64,000 nt of DNA from Halocafeteria seosinensis. Its lineage: Eukaryota > Sar > Bigyra > Bicosoecida. Positions 1-11,166 of the stretch are shown here, one piece after another. The number at the start of each line of letters is the position of its first letter. The first letter of the stretch is position 1. The position numbers and the translations under genes were made by a program. The stretch is taken from contig LVLI01000101.1 in the NCBI GenBank assembly GCA_001687465.1, forward strand, positions 186,001-250,000, in the 5' to 3' direction. Below the pieces are notes generated by a model. The model worked only from the letters and a program-made list of their open reading frames with translations, was not told the DNA's origin and did not search any database.

Positions 1-1
1 G

Positions 2-1411
2 CCATGCTCCCAGGGGAAGCGTAAATGCGATCATAAACGCCCTTGTTACCCCTGTGTTAAACGAGGTATAGCCAACCAATGCGTGGATGTTCAACCACGG
101 AAGCGCGTCGTAAGGGGCTTGGAATCGAGTTCGAGCAAAGACGAAGAACAAGAACATTCACCCACTAAAAGGAACAAGAAAAGTGAAGGTGATTTTGTCC
201 CTCTGGAGGTGGCGTTCGAGGACTATGAGCAGTCCTTTCCGGCTTCCTTCGATTCACTCTCACCAGCTGAATTCCCTGCAAGCCAGGCTCCAGTGGAGCT
301 TACGTGTGAACACAGACAATGTTCGAGTACCGAACCATTGAGGCCATCGGAGCTGCAAGTTCAGGCTTCTTCTGCGGCAATGCCCCCGTCAAACTTTGAG
401 AAGGTCCAGAGTAGTCTGGATTTGTCCCCTCAGAATGCGTCCTCAGCGGAAAGGAAGGAGATACTGTCTACCATGCGCATTAGTGTCCCGATATGCAGGG
501 TGCGATACAAAGACATGGATCTGAATGTTCGTTCTTTAGTGTTAAATAATCATATGACAAGAGCATTTGGTTTGGGAGACCTGGTCAAATACCGGGCCGT
601 TCGCTCTAATCAGAGATGGATCCATCCGGAGGACGAGGATATTAAGTTCAGATGTGTCTTATACCATCTGGTACAGCAACGAGTCCCCTTACCTGATATC
701 CCTGTTTACTCCAATAGAATAGAAGGAACGTATCTAGAAATTCCTCGAAATCGCGCTAGGCGGAGCACCACAGGTCCGACAGATGAAGAAGCCAAATTCG
801 AAGAGGTAATCTCATTCGCGACACTGGAGTGCGCCATGTCCGTTATCGACAATGAGGTAGTGCCTTATTTGGGGAAAGGAATGTTTTGCTCCTTAGAATA
901 CATTTTCGAGGGTAGAGTACTGAGATGCGAGACTGACTTGTCTTCTACAGAAGCATCCAAATATATGGCTGTGGATGATCCGCACAGAGACGAGCTCTTC
1001 TCTTCGCAGTTTGCGGTAAGAAAATTCGGAGGTATTTCTTAGGTCTCCACTTCTAAATTGCGTTTTGCTTCTTTTCACTCCTTGCAGTTGTTTGCGGTCA
1101 ATCGTGCGAAAATGTTCACTTTTACAGTGAGAGACTGCCACGGAAGCCTGCACGCAAGCTATGAGATGTCACTTGATACTCAACCGACGAGTGACCGTAT
1201 CGTTTTGCCACGTTTCATGGGCCATTTTGTTGACGAAGTCTACAACCGTTGTGAGCATGGCGAAGATACCCATGGGGACAGCAATGAGTCTCCTCTAGTT
1301 CACAGCGGACTACAGGATGGGACATTGTTCATTGTTGATAACCAATACATCCAAACTCTAGAAGGGAAGACCGATTTTCAAGGACTTCTGAATCCAGTGG
1401 TTTTGAAGTAA
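2..1411 (+). CDS. Zn2Cys6 (fungal-type) transcription factor, 5'-truncated
   Basis: Probable nuclear DNA-binding regulator. The first visible codons hold five of the six zinc-binding cysteines in the pattern C-X6-C-X5-C-X2-C-X8-C, followed by a basic stretch; the first Cys and the start codon lie left of the window. Exons are 2-1015 and 1088-1411, both joining in phase 0 across a 72-nt intron (donor GTAAGA, acceptor CTTGCAG), giving 445 visible residues. After the zinc cluster comes a Ser/Glu-rich linker and then a more structured C-terminal two thirds (from about residue 155) that I cannot assign to a named domain. The family is best known from fungi but also occurs in other eukaryotes. A second Zn2Cys6 gene lies 3 kb away on the other strand; the two proteins do not look alike outside the cluster. 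DNA target unknown. Confidence 0.82.
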
Positions 1412-1805
1412 TATACAGCATGCGCGCATTGTACTGTATTATTGAAACGTTACATGGCGTAACGACTAATGATCTACGTCGGAGCCAACTCCGACGCTAT
1501 GGAAACCCCTCCACGTTATACCGTCTGCGGGGGCTTAAGGTTATATTAAAGCCATATACAACAAGAGGCAAACAGTTAAGGCGTACAGCATTCAATTGGG
1601 CGCCGATGCTGTTCCTTAGGGTCACGGAAAAGATGATATGCCTGTTACATTATATACTCCGGAGCAAATTCTTCGTCGGCGACCGCAGCTATTCCCGCTG
1701 TTTAATGGTACTGCAACGCAAGTGTCCACACTACAGGCGTGCTCACATACACTATGTATATTTCTATACCATTCAAGGTACATATATTCACCAGTGTACC
1801 CATTG
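1412..1805. other. Intergenic spacer between convergent genes, with a hairpin
   Basis: No gene supported. It separates the 3' ends of the Zn2Cys6 gene and the RAD7-like gene. A perfect 8-bp inverted repeat with a CCAA loop lies at 1477-1496. Small ORFs here overlap each other on both strands and have no recognisable content. Confidence 0.5.
1477..1496. repeat. Perfect 8-bp inverted repeat with 4-nt loop
   Basis: The arms CGTCGGAG and CTCCGACG are separated by CCAA, forming a GC-rich stem-loop 65 nt after the stop codon of the upstream Zn2Cys6 gene. It could be a 3'-UTR or termination-related RNA hairpin, or a palindromic protein-binding site. Position and symmetry are seen directly; function is unknown. 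Confidence 0.5.
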
Positions 1806-3847
1806 TCAGTAGTGTTGATACGTGTTTGGGATTTTGTCCCCCATCCGGCCGATCAATTGGACGTCGGAATTGCGATGACCTTGGAAGAAACGGGGAGTTA
1901 GCTGAGTGTTGCCCCATAGTTCCAGATGTGTGAGCTTCTGACAGCTATCAACAAGGTATCCCACTGTATCATGAGCGACTTGGTGGCATAAGAGAAGCGT
2001 AGTTGCAACACCGCCCGCACTTACATGCATCGTCGGAAACCTGTCGACACCAGCTGATATCAAGCTTTTCGAGAGTGATTGAAGCCAGCTCCGTTAGTGT
2101 GAGCAGTGTGTAATCACTTATCTGGAACCAAAATACTTGATTGAGCACTCAATTTACCCAAAAGACGGGATCGAAGGCATACCTGCATGCCCCCCAGCTC
2201 TACGGTCTCAAGACTCTTAGAGGGTCCTGAGGAGCGCCTCAAAACCCCACCATTTTGGGAGGGAACGAGTCCTCTACTGATTCCTTCTCCAGTTTTATTT
2301 ACAGCGGATCCCGCACTTGGATGAGACAATAGCAATGCCAGAATTGTCTGCTCTTCTTCAACGCCGGTAAGGTTACTAAGGCGGACATGTCTCAGAGGCA
2401 AACCACACGTCGCCAACTGTATATTGCATGAGGGTGCAGTCAAAGCTAACATCACGAACTTGAATGGTTCCGAAGCTTACCTTGTTAATTCCATCGTCTG
2501 TTACCTTCGGTAGGCTAGACAGCTTAAGAGTATGGAGTGTTGGAACTTTGGATGACTGGAAGTTATCTTCCCCGTTGGTGGGTTTCGTTTCGCATTTGGG
2601 ACAATGAGCGAGGGTACCAGCAAGTGCCTCTAAGGCCACATCACTAATTGCAGGGCAACCTTCAATGACTAACTCGGTGAGAGGCAATTGCGAATTCCCG
2701 GAACCAAGCACTGCATAGCGCTGGGCTGAGAACAAGAGCTGGATAGCGAAATCATCTAATTGAGGAAGCTGAACGAACCGGACAGAGCGCAGCCTAGAGA
2801 AGCTGGCGGTCCATTTCATTTCTGCAGTGGCTTTGCTGAGACATGAAGGCAACGAGGACAGCCATTGATCCGTCTCCTTGCTGCCGGCCACCGGGCGAGC
2901 ATGTTTCGTATTCATCTTTCCAGATTTTCCGTGCATATGAGTGCGGTCTAGCACGCTGAAGTGAAGCGCGTTGATTTCTAGATGTTCAAGGTTTGGTAAC
3001 ATGTCTGTTAGTTGCTCGAGTAACTCCATTTGAATGTGGGGACACTCAGTAAGTTCCAACTGTCTCAGTTCCCCTGCGGCCTCAAGAAATGAACGTAGAG
3101 CCTTGGTAGTCAACGCATAGGCACCACGAAGACTCAGTATGCGTAATGATGGTCCAACAGCGTCCCTGCGGGCAACCAAAAAAAGATAAAAAATTGGCCA
3201 AGAACAACCCATGTGGCAGGAATTCTAGCGTACTTGACCGCCCACGCAGTTGCATCGGTGAATCCTCTTCCACAATGCCCTAATGACAATTTTCTCAGCT
3301 GTCGACATTGTCCAAGAGAAGCTTGCATCTGATGCGGATCGATCAATGCGCAGTCCGGAATATCGATTTCTCCTTCATATGTCCCTCCACCGAATCCATC
3401 ATCCGCTTTGGCCAGGAGGTCGAACGTGGCCGCGTTCATCTTTTGTCGCTCGCAGAGAGTGTAGCTAATTTTTCGCCTAAGCTCTGGTGTTATGGGCCCC
3501 AGAGCCTCGAGTTGGTCGACGTGTTTACAGATGAATTGTACACAGAGTACCGTCAATGACTGCACCGGGTAGGTATCCGGCACGAAGCACCACCCGTCGT
3601 CCACTTGACTCTGATCAATATTCGCGTCCGGACGTGGTTCCCAAGGGATGTGCGGCCGCGTATCGGAAGACTCATTCTCCTCGTGAGGGTCCTCCTGCTC
3701 TTCGCGAAGACGTCTGGCTTTGGTACGCTCGCGAAGCAGATTCCGGGCTGTGGCGAAAGGCCCCGGCCAATGACTCCTCTCTTCCGAGGAGCCACTACCA
3801 TTCCTGGAGGCCTCCGAAGAGCCCTCAGTTCTACGACGACGTGGCAT
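1806..3847 (-). CDS. RAD7-like leucine-rich-repeat protein
   Basis: Five exons (3847-3234, 3165-2481, 2416-2183, 2121-2025, 1963-1806) join in frame with introns of 61-68 nt to give 595 residues from an ATG. The N-terminal ~100 residues are basic and disordered. A segment around residues 100-150 resembles the conserved front part of yeast Rad7, and then cysteine-containing leucine-rich repeats run to the end (LRR motifs such as LSLGHCGRGFTD and LDISWC). In yeast, Rad7 works with Rad16 and a cullin ligase in global-genome nucleotide excision repair; other Rad7/F-box-LRR-like proteins are substrate adaptors of ubiquitin ligases. Assignment to RAD7 rather than a general F-box/LRR protein is inference. 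The last splice (donor GTAAGT at 2024) restores a canonical LRR, which supports the model. Confidence 0.75.
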
Positions 3848-4053
3848 TCTGTACTCTCACGGTATCCGTACCTTTAGGCCCTGTGCGAGCCTCCTTAAAC
3901 AACAAGACAACCTGGAGAAACTGGACTGACGTCACTCCCCAACTCTAGGGTTGAGACCGGCGAAGGAACGGAGTATTGGACAACTGGCCATTTCGAAGCA
4001 TTCAAACGATTGTGTGATAGATGTAACTTAGAAAGCAGCTGTCAAAAGTTCAT

Positions 4054-6809
4054 TTATTGTCTCTTAGGAACAATTTGCGATGTTAGCGCTTCGGCAAGCG
4101 AAGTAGCATTGGAAGCCTTTAGAACTTGAGAAAGTTCACTGTGCTGCCATAAGGAGAGTATACCTCGGCGTACTGCTAGCTTGTACTCCTCCAAGAGCTG
4201 CTCTTGGCTGACAGCGTAAAAATCTCCAGTGTCCGCAGGATTTTGTAGTACATAAGTGATACACTCAACTTCCTTAGAGTCTGGGAAGTATTCCATGTGT
4301 GCCGTGTATGTGGCTTCCACCACGCTTTTCTGGAACGTAAGGAAAACAGGGAGACACCATGTAAAGACTCGGTATTGAAGTGGCAAAAGCGAAGGACACT
4401 CACCTGTATCGGGTCCTGCAACCCTGTGAAAGTAGACAAGTCCTTCAAAAACCTTGCTTTCACCGAGAATTGTTTTTGCCCGTTGGCACATGCCCGTGCC
4501 CGAGCGACCAGGTGAGGTACCAAATCAGCAGGGGCGATTTGCAACCCGAATCCTCCACCCGGAACGAAATTGAATTCACTACTAGATTCATTAATACCAA
4601 AGAACAAAGAAGCAGCACGATTAAAGAACACACACGTCGGAATGCAAACGTGCTCCGTGTAGTGGATCCGGACCACAGGTGTCTCAATTTGCAATAAAAC
4701 ACGCTGAATTAGAATTTCCTCCATCAATTCGTGATACTGTGTCCCGCAGAGTAATCACATGAACAGTAAAGCTAGAAACAAAACAAGAGCACACTATGAC
4801 ACCAACTTACAGAGAAGGTGCGTACTATTTCAGGCAAACAGTTTTGAATGATACCCACTGCCTCTTTTTCTCTCTCCTTATCATGTTTCTCGCTTAGTTC
4901 CTCACTTGCCGTCAAGCCACCGGTGCCTGTTAAATCACACATGTAAATCAACCGTCGCCAGTTGCAATACTACCATAGGTATGCACTCACTTAGACTACT
5001 CTCCTGTCGAATAACGCTTTTACTGACATTGGGACACTTTCCAGGGTACATCTTTCGGAGACTCCTTGCTACAGAGGTTAGACAATCCACAGGAAATGCC
5101 ATAACGTTTTCTTGCATCCATTGTCTCTCTGACAGATTATGCATTTTCACTTGGACATAGAGTGCATTCACTGACCGATGCATGTTTTCTATGTTAACAG
5201 CTTTCGATATATTCGCCGGAACTCTGCCAAGGGCATGTTCCTTGTGAGTCTGCTTAATATCCATGCTTTCTATGGAACGGCACGGCACCAGGTCTTCAAG
5301 CATCACGCCGAACCCCAGCCACTGTGGGTCTGTAATTTCTACTCCCTGCATTGCAAGCATAGGGCCTAGCGTTGAATCGTTTTGCGCTTGTCTTTTCTTC
5401 TTAAATGAGTATTGCGGGTGCTCGAGATACTCGCTCGATGACGAACCGTGCCTAAGCATCGCACTCCTTGCACGCTTGCCGCCTACGACCGAATAGTCAG
5501 AAGGTAGCCAATCTGCACGGTGCAGCTCGTTCTCCACGTCTTCGTAAGACATGTCAGCACTAAGGCTAGAAAGGAGCTGAATTTCACCTTCAGGACTGCC
5601 CCAGCCGTTAGATTGAGCACCAAAGTTCTCCATGAACGAATTACTAGAATCTACAGGAGTATCGACAACAGCACCGGGAGCACTGCTGCTTTCTATTTCA
5701 TGTAAAGATTCTTGCAGCGATAGGATCCCAACGCTATTGTTGGATGATGAACCACTCTTGTGAAAGAATGTTCGTGCCGCTGAATCGGATGCTGCCATGT
5801 TGGAGGAACCATTATCAATCATGTCGTAATCACCGAGGGACCTAGAGTTCTCTCCCATTCTCCATCGGTCAAGTTCCTCGCTTTTCTCTGCAGCACCTAG
5901 TAGCTTACCAATTTTTCCAGACTGAACTACATACTGGTCTAGGTTGCTGTTGCTTGGCGGCTGTGGATTGCTGAAGCGATGGTCTGGGACGAAAATACCA
6001 CCACCCCCTTCTGTTTGCCACACGTGACCTGAATTAGTAAACGAAGGCATGGTCTGGGCTTGGGACGATTGCTGATTCTTACTGGACGAAGGCATCAGCA
6101 TCATGTGTTCCCGTTGGATATCGTGTTTTGCACTGTCAACCAGACGGGCATCTGCCGCTTGAGGAACGCTGACACCGAATGCACCACCAGTAGGAGGATG
6201 AGAAAACTGTGCGGATCCATGTGTTGCCCCCGTATTAGAATACATAGGCAAATGATTCGCTCCAAAGTAACCCCATCGGTCAACAGGCCTGCTGCCAGGA
6301 CGTTGGGCTGCGCTGGTTGGTTCGGGCTGGATCACATCGGGATAAAGCTGAGCTTGGGGATATCCGCTATGCACTGTTGTGTGTGCATGCGTTGGGGCTG
6401 GAGGAGGCCCAGCTCTTTGTTTGGACGGTGATTGCATTGACTTGGGCGCTGTAGGCATTCCTTTTTCTTGGCTCGCCGCCGCTGCTAAGTCTGCCATCTT
6501 GGATTTGGGCGCTCTTTGACGCCCACTCTTGCCTGAGCCACCAACCGGAGCTTCAATCTTCCCCTCTCTCTGGCGTCGTTTTGCACTTGCCGGACTATCC
6601 ACGCATTCCTTTCCAAGTTGCCGGCATCTTCCACATGGCCGCTGCGAAAAAAGGAGAACATCAAGAAACTTTCCGTTCATTCTCACCATGTCTCATAAAC
6701 AAATTTGACTACGTACATCGCCATCGCATTTCCTCTTGGCTCTCTCACAGGGACCACAAGCGAAAGCAGGCTTCCCTACGCCCCTTTTTAGCTCGGCGCT
6801 GGTAGGCAT
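4054..6809 (-). CDS. Zn2Cys6 (fungal-type) transcription factor
   Basis: Six exons (6809-6717, 6641-4991, 4926-4811, 4736-4404, 4329-4054; the first intron splits the zinc cluster) give about 822 residues. The complete cluster C-X2-C-X6-C-X5-C-X2-C-X6-C lies at residues 18-44 and is rebuilt only when the 75-nt intron 6716-6642 is removed, strong evidence for that junction. A basic linker follows, then ~300 residues rich in Ser, Gln and Pro, then conserved-looking blocks near residues 440-820 that could be a PAS-like or regulatory domain; this I only infer. Without splicing, the 3' part (4054-4736) looks like two separate small ORFs, but phases at 4990/4926, 4810/4736 and 4403/4329 all match. 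Expected to act in the nucleus; target genes unknown. (Five coding segments are listed; total exon count is five.). Confidence 0.8.
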
Positions 6810-7942
6810 GAGGGCTCCCCTCTGTCGGCTCGGCTCGCCAAAAAACCCAACGAACAACAGCTATAAGAGCCCTTTTCTCGCTTTCCCCCCTCTCTTTTCA
6901 GGGTCTTAAATAAAAGGGGAACACGGTGGTAGTTTACAATCGAAAGCTACTTAACGAGCACACCGTGTGGGAATTGTGTGAGAATAAAGAACGGAAGTGT
7001 ACTTTCTCCTGTTTTCCGCCGCCATCTCCCTCTCAAGGGGAGCCAAAGGGGGGCCAAAGTACACCCCACACACGGAAAACTTGCAACAGGGTGAATGCCC
7101 TCATTATGGATGAGGATCGCCCGGGAAGGACGGGTGTATACCCTTACTGTCTTTCCTGCTTTCGATATTGGTGATGTTGGTGTGGGTATACAGGCAAGAA
7201 AGTGGTATAAAGTTCCACGGTCCTTGCGGACCCCAGTACGCGATTGCGAGCCAGTCGGCAGACTGCAGCACCCCAACGGTAAACTACAACGTAAGCGTCA
7301 GAACGTGTGCATTCGAGTGTTCATGGGAATTATCAACGGAATATATATATTTCTGAAGAATGGTGGCATATTCCGTGTCTCGTATGTATTGGGTCCGCAA
7401 AGCGAATTCTCCACACGCTACAAACCGGTCACGGTAAGAATTGTGTGCGAGGATAGACCAGTTCAAAGCAGATTTGACTGACATGCAACCTAGTGAAATC
7501 GTCTCGCCCTGACGGTGTTGTTCGAACGACAAGCTTCGATCTTCGCTCGGGGATTCCCAAGCAAGTTTCAAGCTGGCAGGTTACCCGCTAAGCCGGTGCG
7601 CAAGAAGACACGCTCAGCGAACGGCATTAACAGCTACTGGAGCGAATTCTATTTAGGTTTTGACATAATTGCAAGTTTTTGTGCTGGGAGCTACATGGCC
7701 GAATAGCTCTGCACATGTTGCTGTTTCGTGGAAGCAACGTAACGTCTGAGGCGTAACTGCAAGACGGGATATGCGATACGAGTCAGGATATGCTACCTCG
7801 GTCGTATAGCGCCAATGCTTGTACGAAAGAGGCATAGTTCAATGCATACACAGTATGTCCAGTTTGGTGGTCATTTCTAGCAGGAGTATGCAGGGTACAG
7901 CCAAGTCTCGATGAATCTGACTCGTCATAAACTGGAATAATT
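6810..7942. other. Long intergenic region, no gene seen
   Basis: About 1.1 kb between the start of the Zn2Cys6 gene and the stop of the HDDC2-like gene. Overlapping ORFs on both strands near 6930-7570 lack recognisable motifs and splice-linked partners. Pyrimidine-rich tracts just upstream of 6809 could belong to the Zn2Cys6 promoter. Confidence 0.4.
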
Positions 7943-8916
7943 TCAACTTCTGCCTTTGAGTAAGTAAAGAGTACAGACTAGACTGCCACCTGTACAAAGT
8001 CCTAACAATCCTCCTAGAAGAAAGTCTCTATTTAACCACCTCCCAGGACGCCTTAGGAGAGCAAAACCTCTTTTCTGTTGATTGCACAGAGTTTCTTCCC
8101 GTCTATTCAACAGTTCACTGTGCCAAGCTTTTACCAGCCCTGTGCGCAGTTTACCGCTAACTCCGTAGTAGAATTGGCTGAGGTCAATATTTTGAGATCG
8201 TTCGTACTCCAAGGCCTGGATGAGCATTTCAAACTTATCAAAATCCTTTAGGTAAACAGCTTCTAAGGTAGAAGCATTGTCGTATTCCTTCCATAGCTCA
8301 AGTATATCCTGTTCTGCACAATTAAAGAAGGGAAGATGTAATCGGGGAATAGCTCGAATACTGCGTCCGGCAGCGCGGCAGTGCAAAGACCTACTGGCAA
8401 GGGAGAAAGTCCCTTCTGATAGGGTGCGGCAAATTTGATCCATCGCTTCTGCCTCAGCTTTTTGTTTCTCTTCTTTTGAAATATTATCGTGAGGGGTGAT
8501 GTCTCCGATCAGTGCCTCACCAAGGTCATGAACCAAAGCCATGCGGATGCACCTGTAGCGGCACATAAGAGCCAGCGTTTGCGTTCACGGTGATCCTCAC
8601 CTGACGTTGAGTTGGCAGGTCTGTTACTGCTTACTTGTTTCTATCGACCCTCTTATCATCAATTAGCATGCAGGCCATGGCCATGCGATACATGTGGTCG
8701 CTGACGGATTCCGGTAATTCAACATTGCAGCGTTGCCATCCTGCTCGCTTTGTCAGCTGCACCAGAGAAGAGGCGACCACACACCTTCTATAATCTGACT
8801 CAACAGGAATAAAGATGCTCTGGAGATCTCAACTGGCGCGGTATACGTACTTTAAGTTGCCCACATAGTGACAAGAAATCCACAGCTTTAGCGCTTCGTA
8901 CGTCCCTCTCCGTCAT
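7943..8916 (-). CDS. HDDC2: HD-domain 5'-deoxynucleotidase-like protein (HDDC2/YfbR type), tail-anchored
   Basis: Family members dephosphorylate deoxyribonucleoside 5'-monophosphates. Four coding segments (8916-8851, 8756-8635, 8552-8395, 8313-7943) give 238 residues, close to the usual ~200. Metal-binding residues of the HD fold are visible: His in SDHMYR, His-Asp in ALVHDLGE, and a late Asp in KDFDKFEM. Introns are 94, 82 and 81 nt; the last (8394-8314) is a multiple of three with no stop, so it would be read through if not spliced, but removing it restores the family alignment. Unusually, residues about 210-235 form a hydrophobic Gly/Leu-rich helix followed by a short basic tail, suggesting a C-terminal membrane anchor not typical of the family. 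Confidence 0.87.
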
Positions 8917-9331
8917 TTTCTACGCTTCCCACTCCAAGGAAGCCCCTTCGCATAAGTCCTCTATCAAATCATTACTATAATATTTTACCAACGCCTAGCC
9001 TCACCAATGACAGGCTCAATGGACTGTACGAAGTTGAAGTTGAGCTTCACAAAGCCTTTACACTAAACGGTCGCTGTATTCGCCCCTTTTAGAGGCTATT
9101 CTATGATGAAACTTGTCCACACAAGTGTAGTTTATGGAATTATATAGAGTGTATGTTGTCTATTGGTACCTGGCGGTTTGGTGAGGAATGAAAAATGGAG
9201 CCAAAACCTCCTCGGAAACAGCGCACCCATGCGCGACGAAGGTGAGCTACACGATTAAGCAAGGTTTTACGCTTCTTCGAGAGGCTCTTTTCTCTATCAC
9301 TTGGTGCTGCTAATGAAAACATTTTTGAGAC
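8917..9331. other. Divergent promoter region
   Basis: About 400 bases between the 5' ends of the HDDC2-like gene (minus) and the SAM-domain gene (plus). No gene seen; a shared bidirectional promoter is likely from the layout only. Confidence 0.4.
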
Positions 9332-11057
9332 ATGAGAGCTTCACTGGGTTTCGGATTCTCTGCATGCAGAATGGGACCTAACAATAGTGAGGAACTAGCT
9401 CGAGAGACCTCAGAAATGGAAGCTCGTCTCCAGTACGTGTATACATCTGCGCAGCCGACTTCCTCCGATCCATCTTTATACGCCTCGGTTCAATGTGCAA
9501 CAATTTTTGCAGACAGTTGCAGAGTCAAGTAGAAAAAGAAAAGAAACGGGGAGCTTCTTCAAAGAAGTAGGTTCAACTGGAAGTGGTTGGAATTAAATAG
9601 TCGACTAAATTATCTGAGCTCCTGTTGCAGTGGATCCATGCGATGGGGTAGTTCATCCACAAATAAAGGGTCGCTCAAGAATTACAGCAAAGATATCATA
9701 TCTCAGCATTCAAGCGCAGCAGAAGACCGAGCCAAACGAGATATACAACTGAAGAAGAGTTACAGGAAGGCTACGCAGTTGACCCGCGAAAATGGAGGTT
9801 CACATGAGAAGGATAGACCGTCCACAGCCTCACGAAGACTCGACTCTGTACCCGTTAACAAGTGGACAGTCGACGACGTCCTATTATGGTTGACGGAGTT
9901 AGGTCTGGATCAGTACACCTCGACGTTCTCCGAGAATGAGATTACAGGTGCGTAGATGCAAGTCATTCGCGTTTCTATATTCTGAGTAGTTGAATGTGAT
10001 ATATTGAATATCCGCAGGGGATGTGCTTCTTGAAATGGGAACTGATGATCTAGATTACCTAGGCATCAAGGCTCTAGGCCATAGAAAAATGCTGCTGAAG
10101 AGCATTCGCCAGTTGCAGCAGAAACAGGCTGAACGAACAGCTATGAACCCTTCAGACTTCCAACAAACGAAAGAACATTCCCAGGAGAAAAAATCGAACT
10201 CTTCTCAAACGATCCAAGGTGCTGCTCAAACCAATACACCTGATTTAGCTGCTGCGGAAGCTGCGGAGCACGAGGCCTTCAAGGCTGCAGTCATGGCATG
10301 GAGGCGGGGCAACGCATCGGCAGAAGAACCGCAGCAACAGCAGTCTCAGGATGATTGGAAGAATCCTTTTGGAAACGACACCGCTGCTGCACAGCAGCCA
10401 TCGGGCAACTTCGACAGCACTCTAGAAATTCCAACAGATACTTCAAGTACGGAGCCTGCCCTGGCCGGACAAGAGTCCGAGGAGCATTCTAAATTTGTAG
10501 CTGCAGTGGAGCAGTGGAGACGTGGGGCCGATAACGATGTTAATAGCGAAGTTGCACCACTTCGCAGCAAACTTAGTTCGACTACTGCCAAACAGCTTGG
10601 GTTGCAAGAGGAAGATATTCAAAATAAGGAGCACTCATCATGGTATAAAGCATACAACCTGGCTTTTAGTGACACCCCTGACAAGTTTTCAGAGTACGTT
10701 TCCAGTCTTTATAGCTCAAAAGAGGGCCAGAGTTGTGAACCCAAGGAGGAACAATCCGTTCACGGGAATAGTAAGAATGCCGAGATAGCAGCCATTCCCC
10801 AGCCCGACAATAACACCCTACCGGAGGCTAGCTGTGAAACCGACCAGCGAATTGGGAGACACACTACTGATGCCACTGTGGAGAATGTAGGTGACAGCGG
10901 AGTTATATCCTTGACAGACAACTTATACGCTGCAAATAATGTTGCAAGAAAGCCGAGTAGCTCAAGAAAAACCCGCCCGGTAAGCCAGCAACGTTCCAAA
11001 GGAACGGGGGCTAACGAACCCACCCAAAACATTTGGGACATGCCGGTAAAGTTCTGA
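9332..11057 (+). CDS. SAM-domain protein with repeated acidic/WRRG motifs
   Basis: Exons 9332(or 9371)-9432, 9513-9566, 9631-9947 and 10018-11057 join in consistent phase. Starting at ATG 9371 gives 490 residues; the upstream in-frame ATG 9332 adds 13. A coiled-coil-like N-terminus is followed by a sterile alpha motif at about residues 118-185 (begins VNKWTVDDVLLWL, ends with GHRKMLLKSIRQL), split by the intron at 9948-10017. SAM domains mediate protein or RNA binding. Downstream, a short motif of the form EHxxFxxAVxxWRRG occurs twice (near residues 228 and 300) in otherwise low-complexity sequence; the same type of motif recurs in protist signalling proteins, function unknown to me. No catalytic domain is visible, so a scaffold or adaptor is the likeliest role. 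Confidence 0.8.
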
Positions 11058-11166
11058 TTACATTATACCATGCTAGGAAGAACGCTGTACATTAATCTAC
11101 AAAAATAATAGTTGATGCATCAACAGTATATACAGATTCTGCTATCGACTCACCCCGACGTAATGG

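Noticed and set aside
1420-1812. 130-residue ORF on plus strand
   Set aside because: No domain, no splice partner, overlaps other ORFs on both strands in a convergent spacer.
4054-4491. Separate minus-strand ORF of 145 codons
   Set aside because: It is the last exon of the Zn2Cys6 gene plus intron sequence, not an independent gene.
4176-4727. Separate minus-strand ORF of 183 codons
   Set aside because: Its C-terminal part runs through an intron; splicing in phase joins it to the Zn2Cys6 gene.
7095-7481. 128-residue ORF on plus strand in the long spacer
   Set aside because: Competing ORFs on the other strand are equally long and none has a motif or splice signals.
8314-8394. Read-through version of the HDDC2-like protein
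   Set aside because: The 81-nt stretch has no stop, but its removal at a GT-AG pair restores the HD-family alignment, so it is treated as an in-frame intron.
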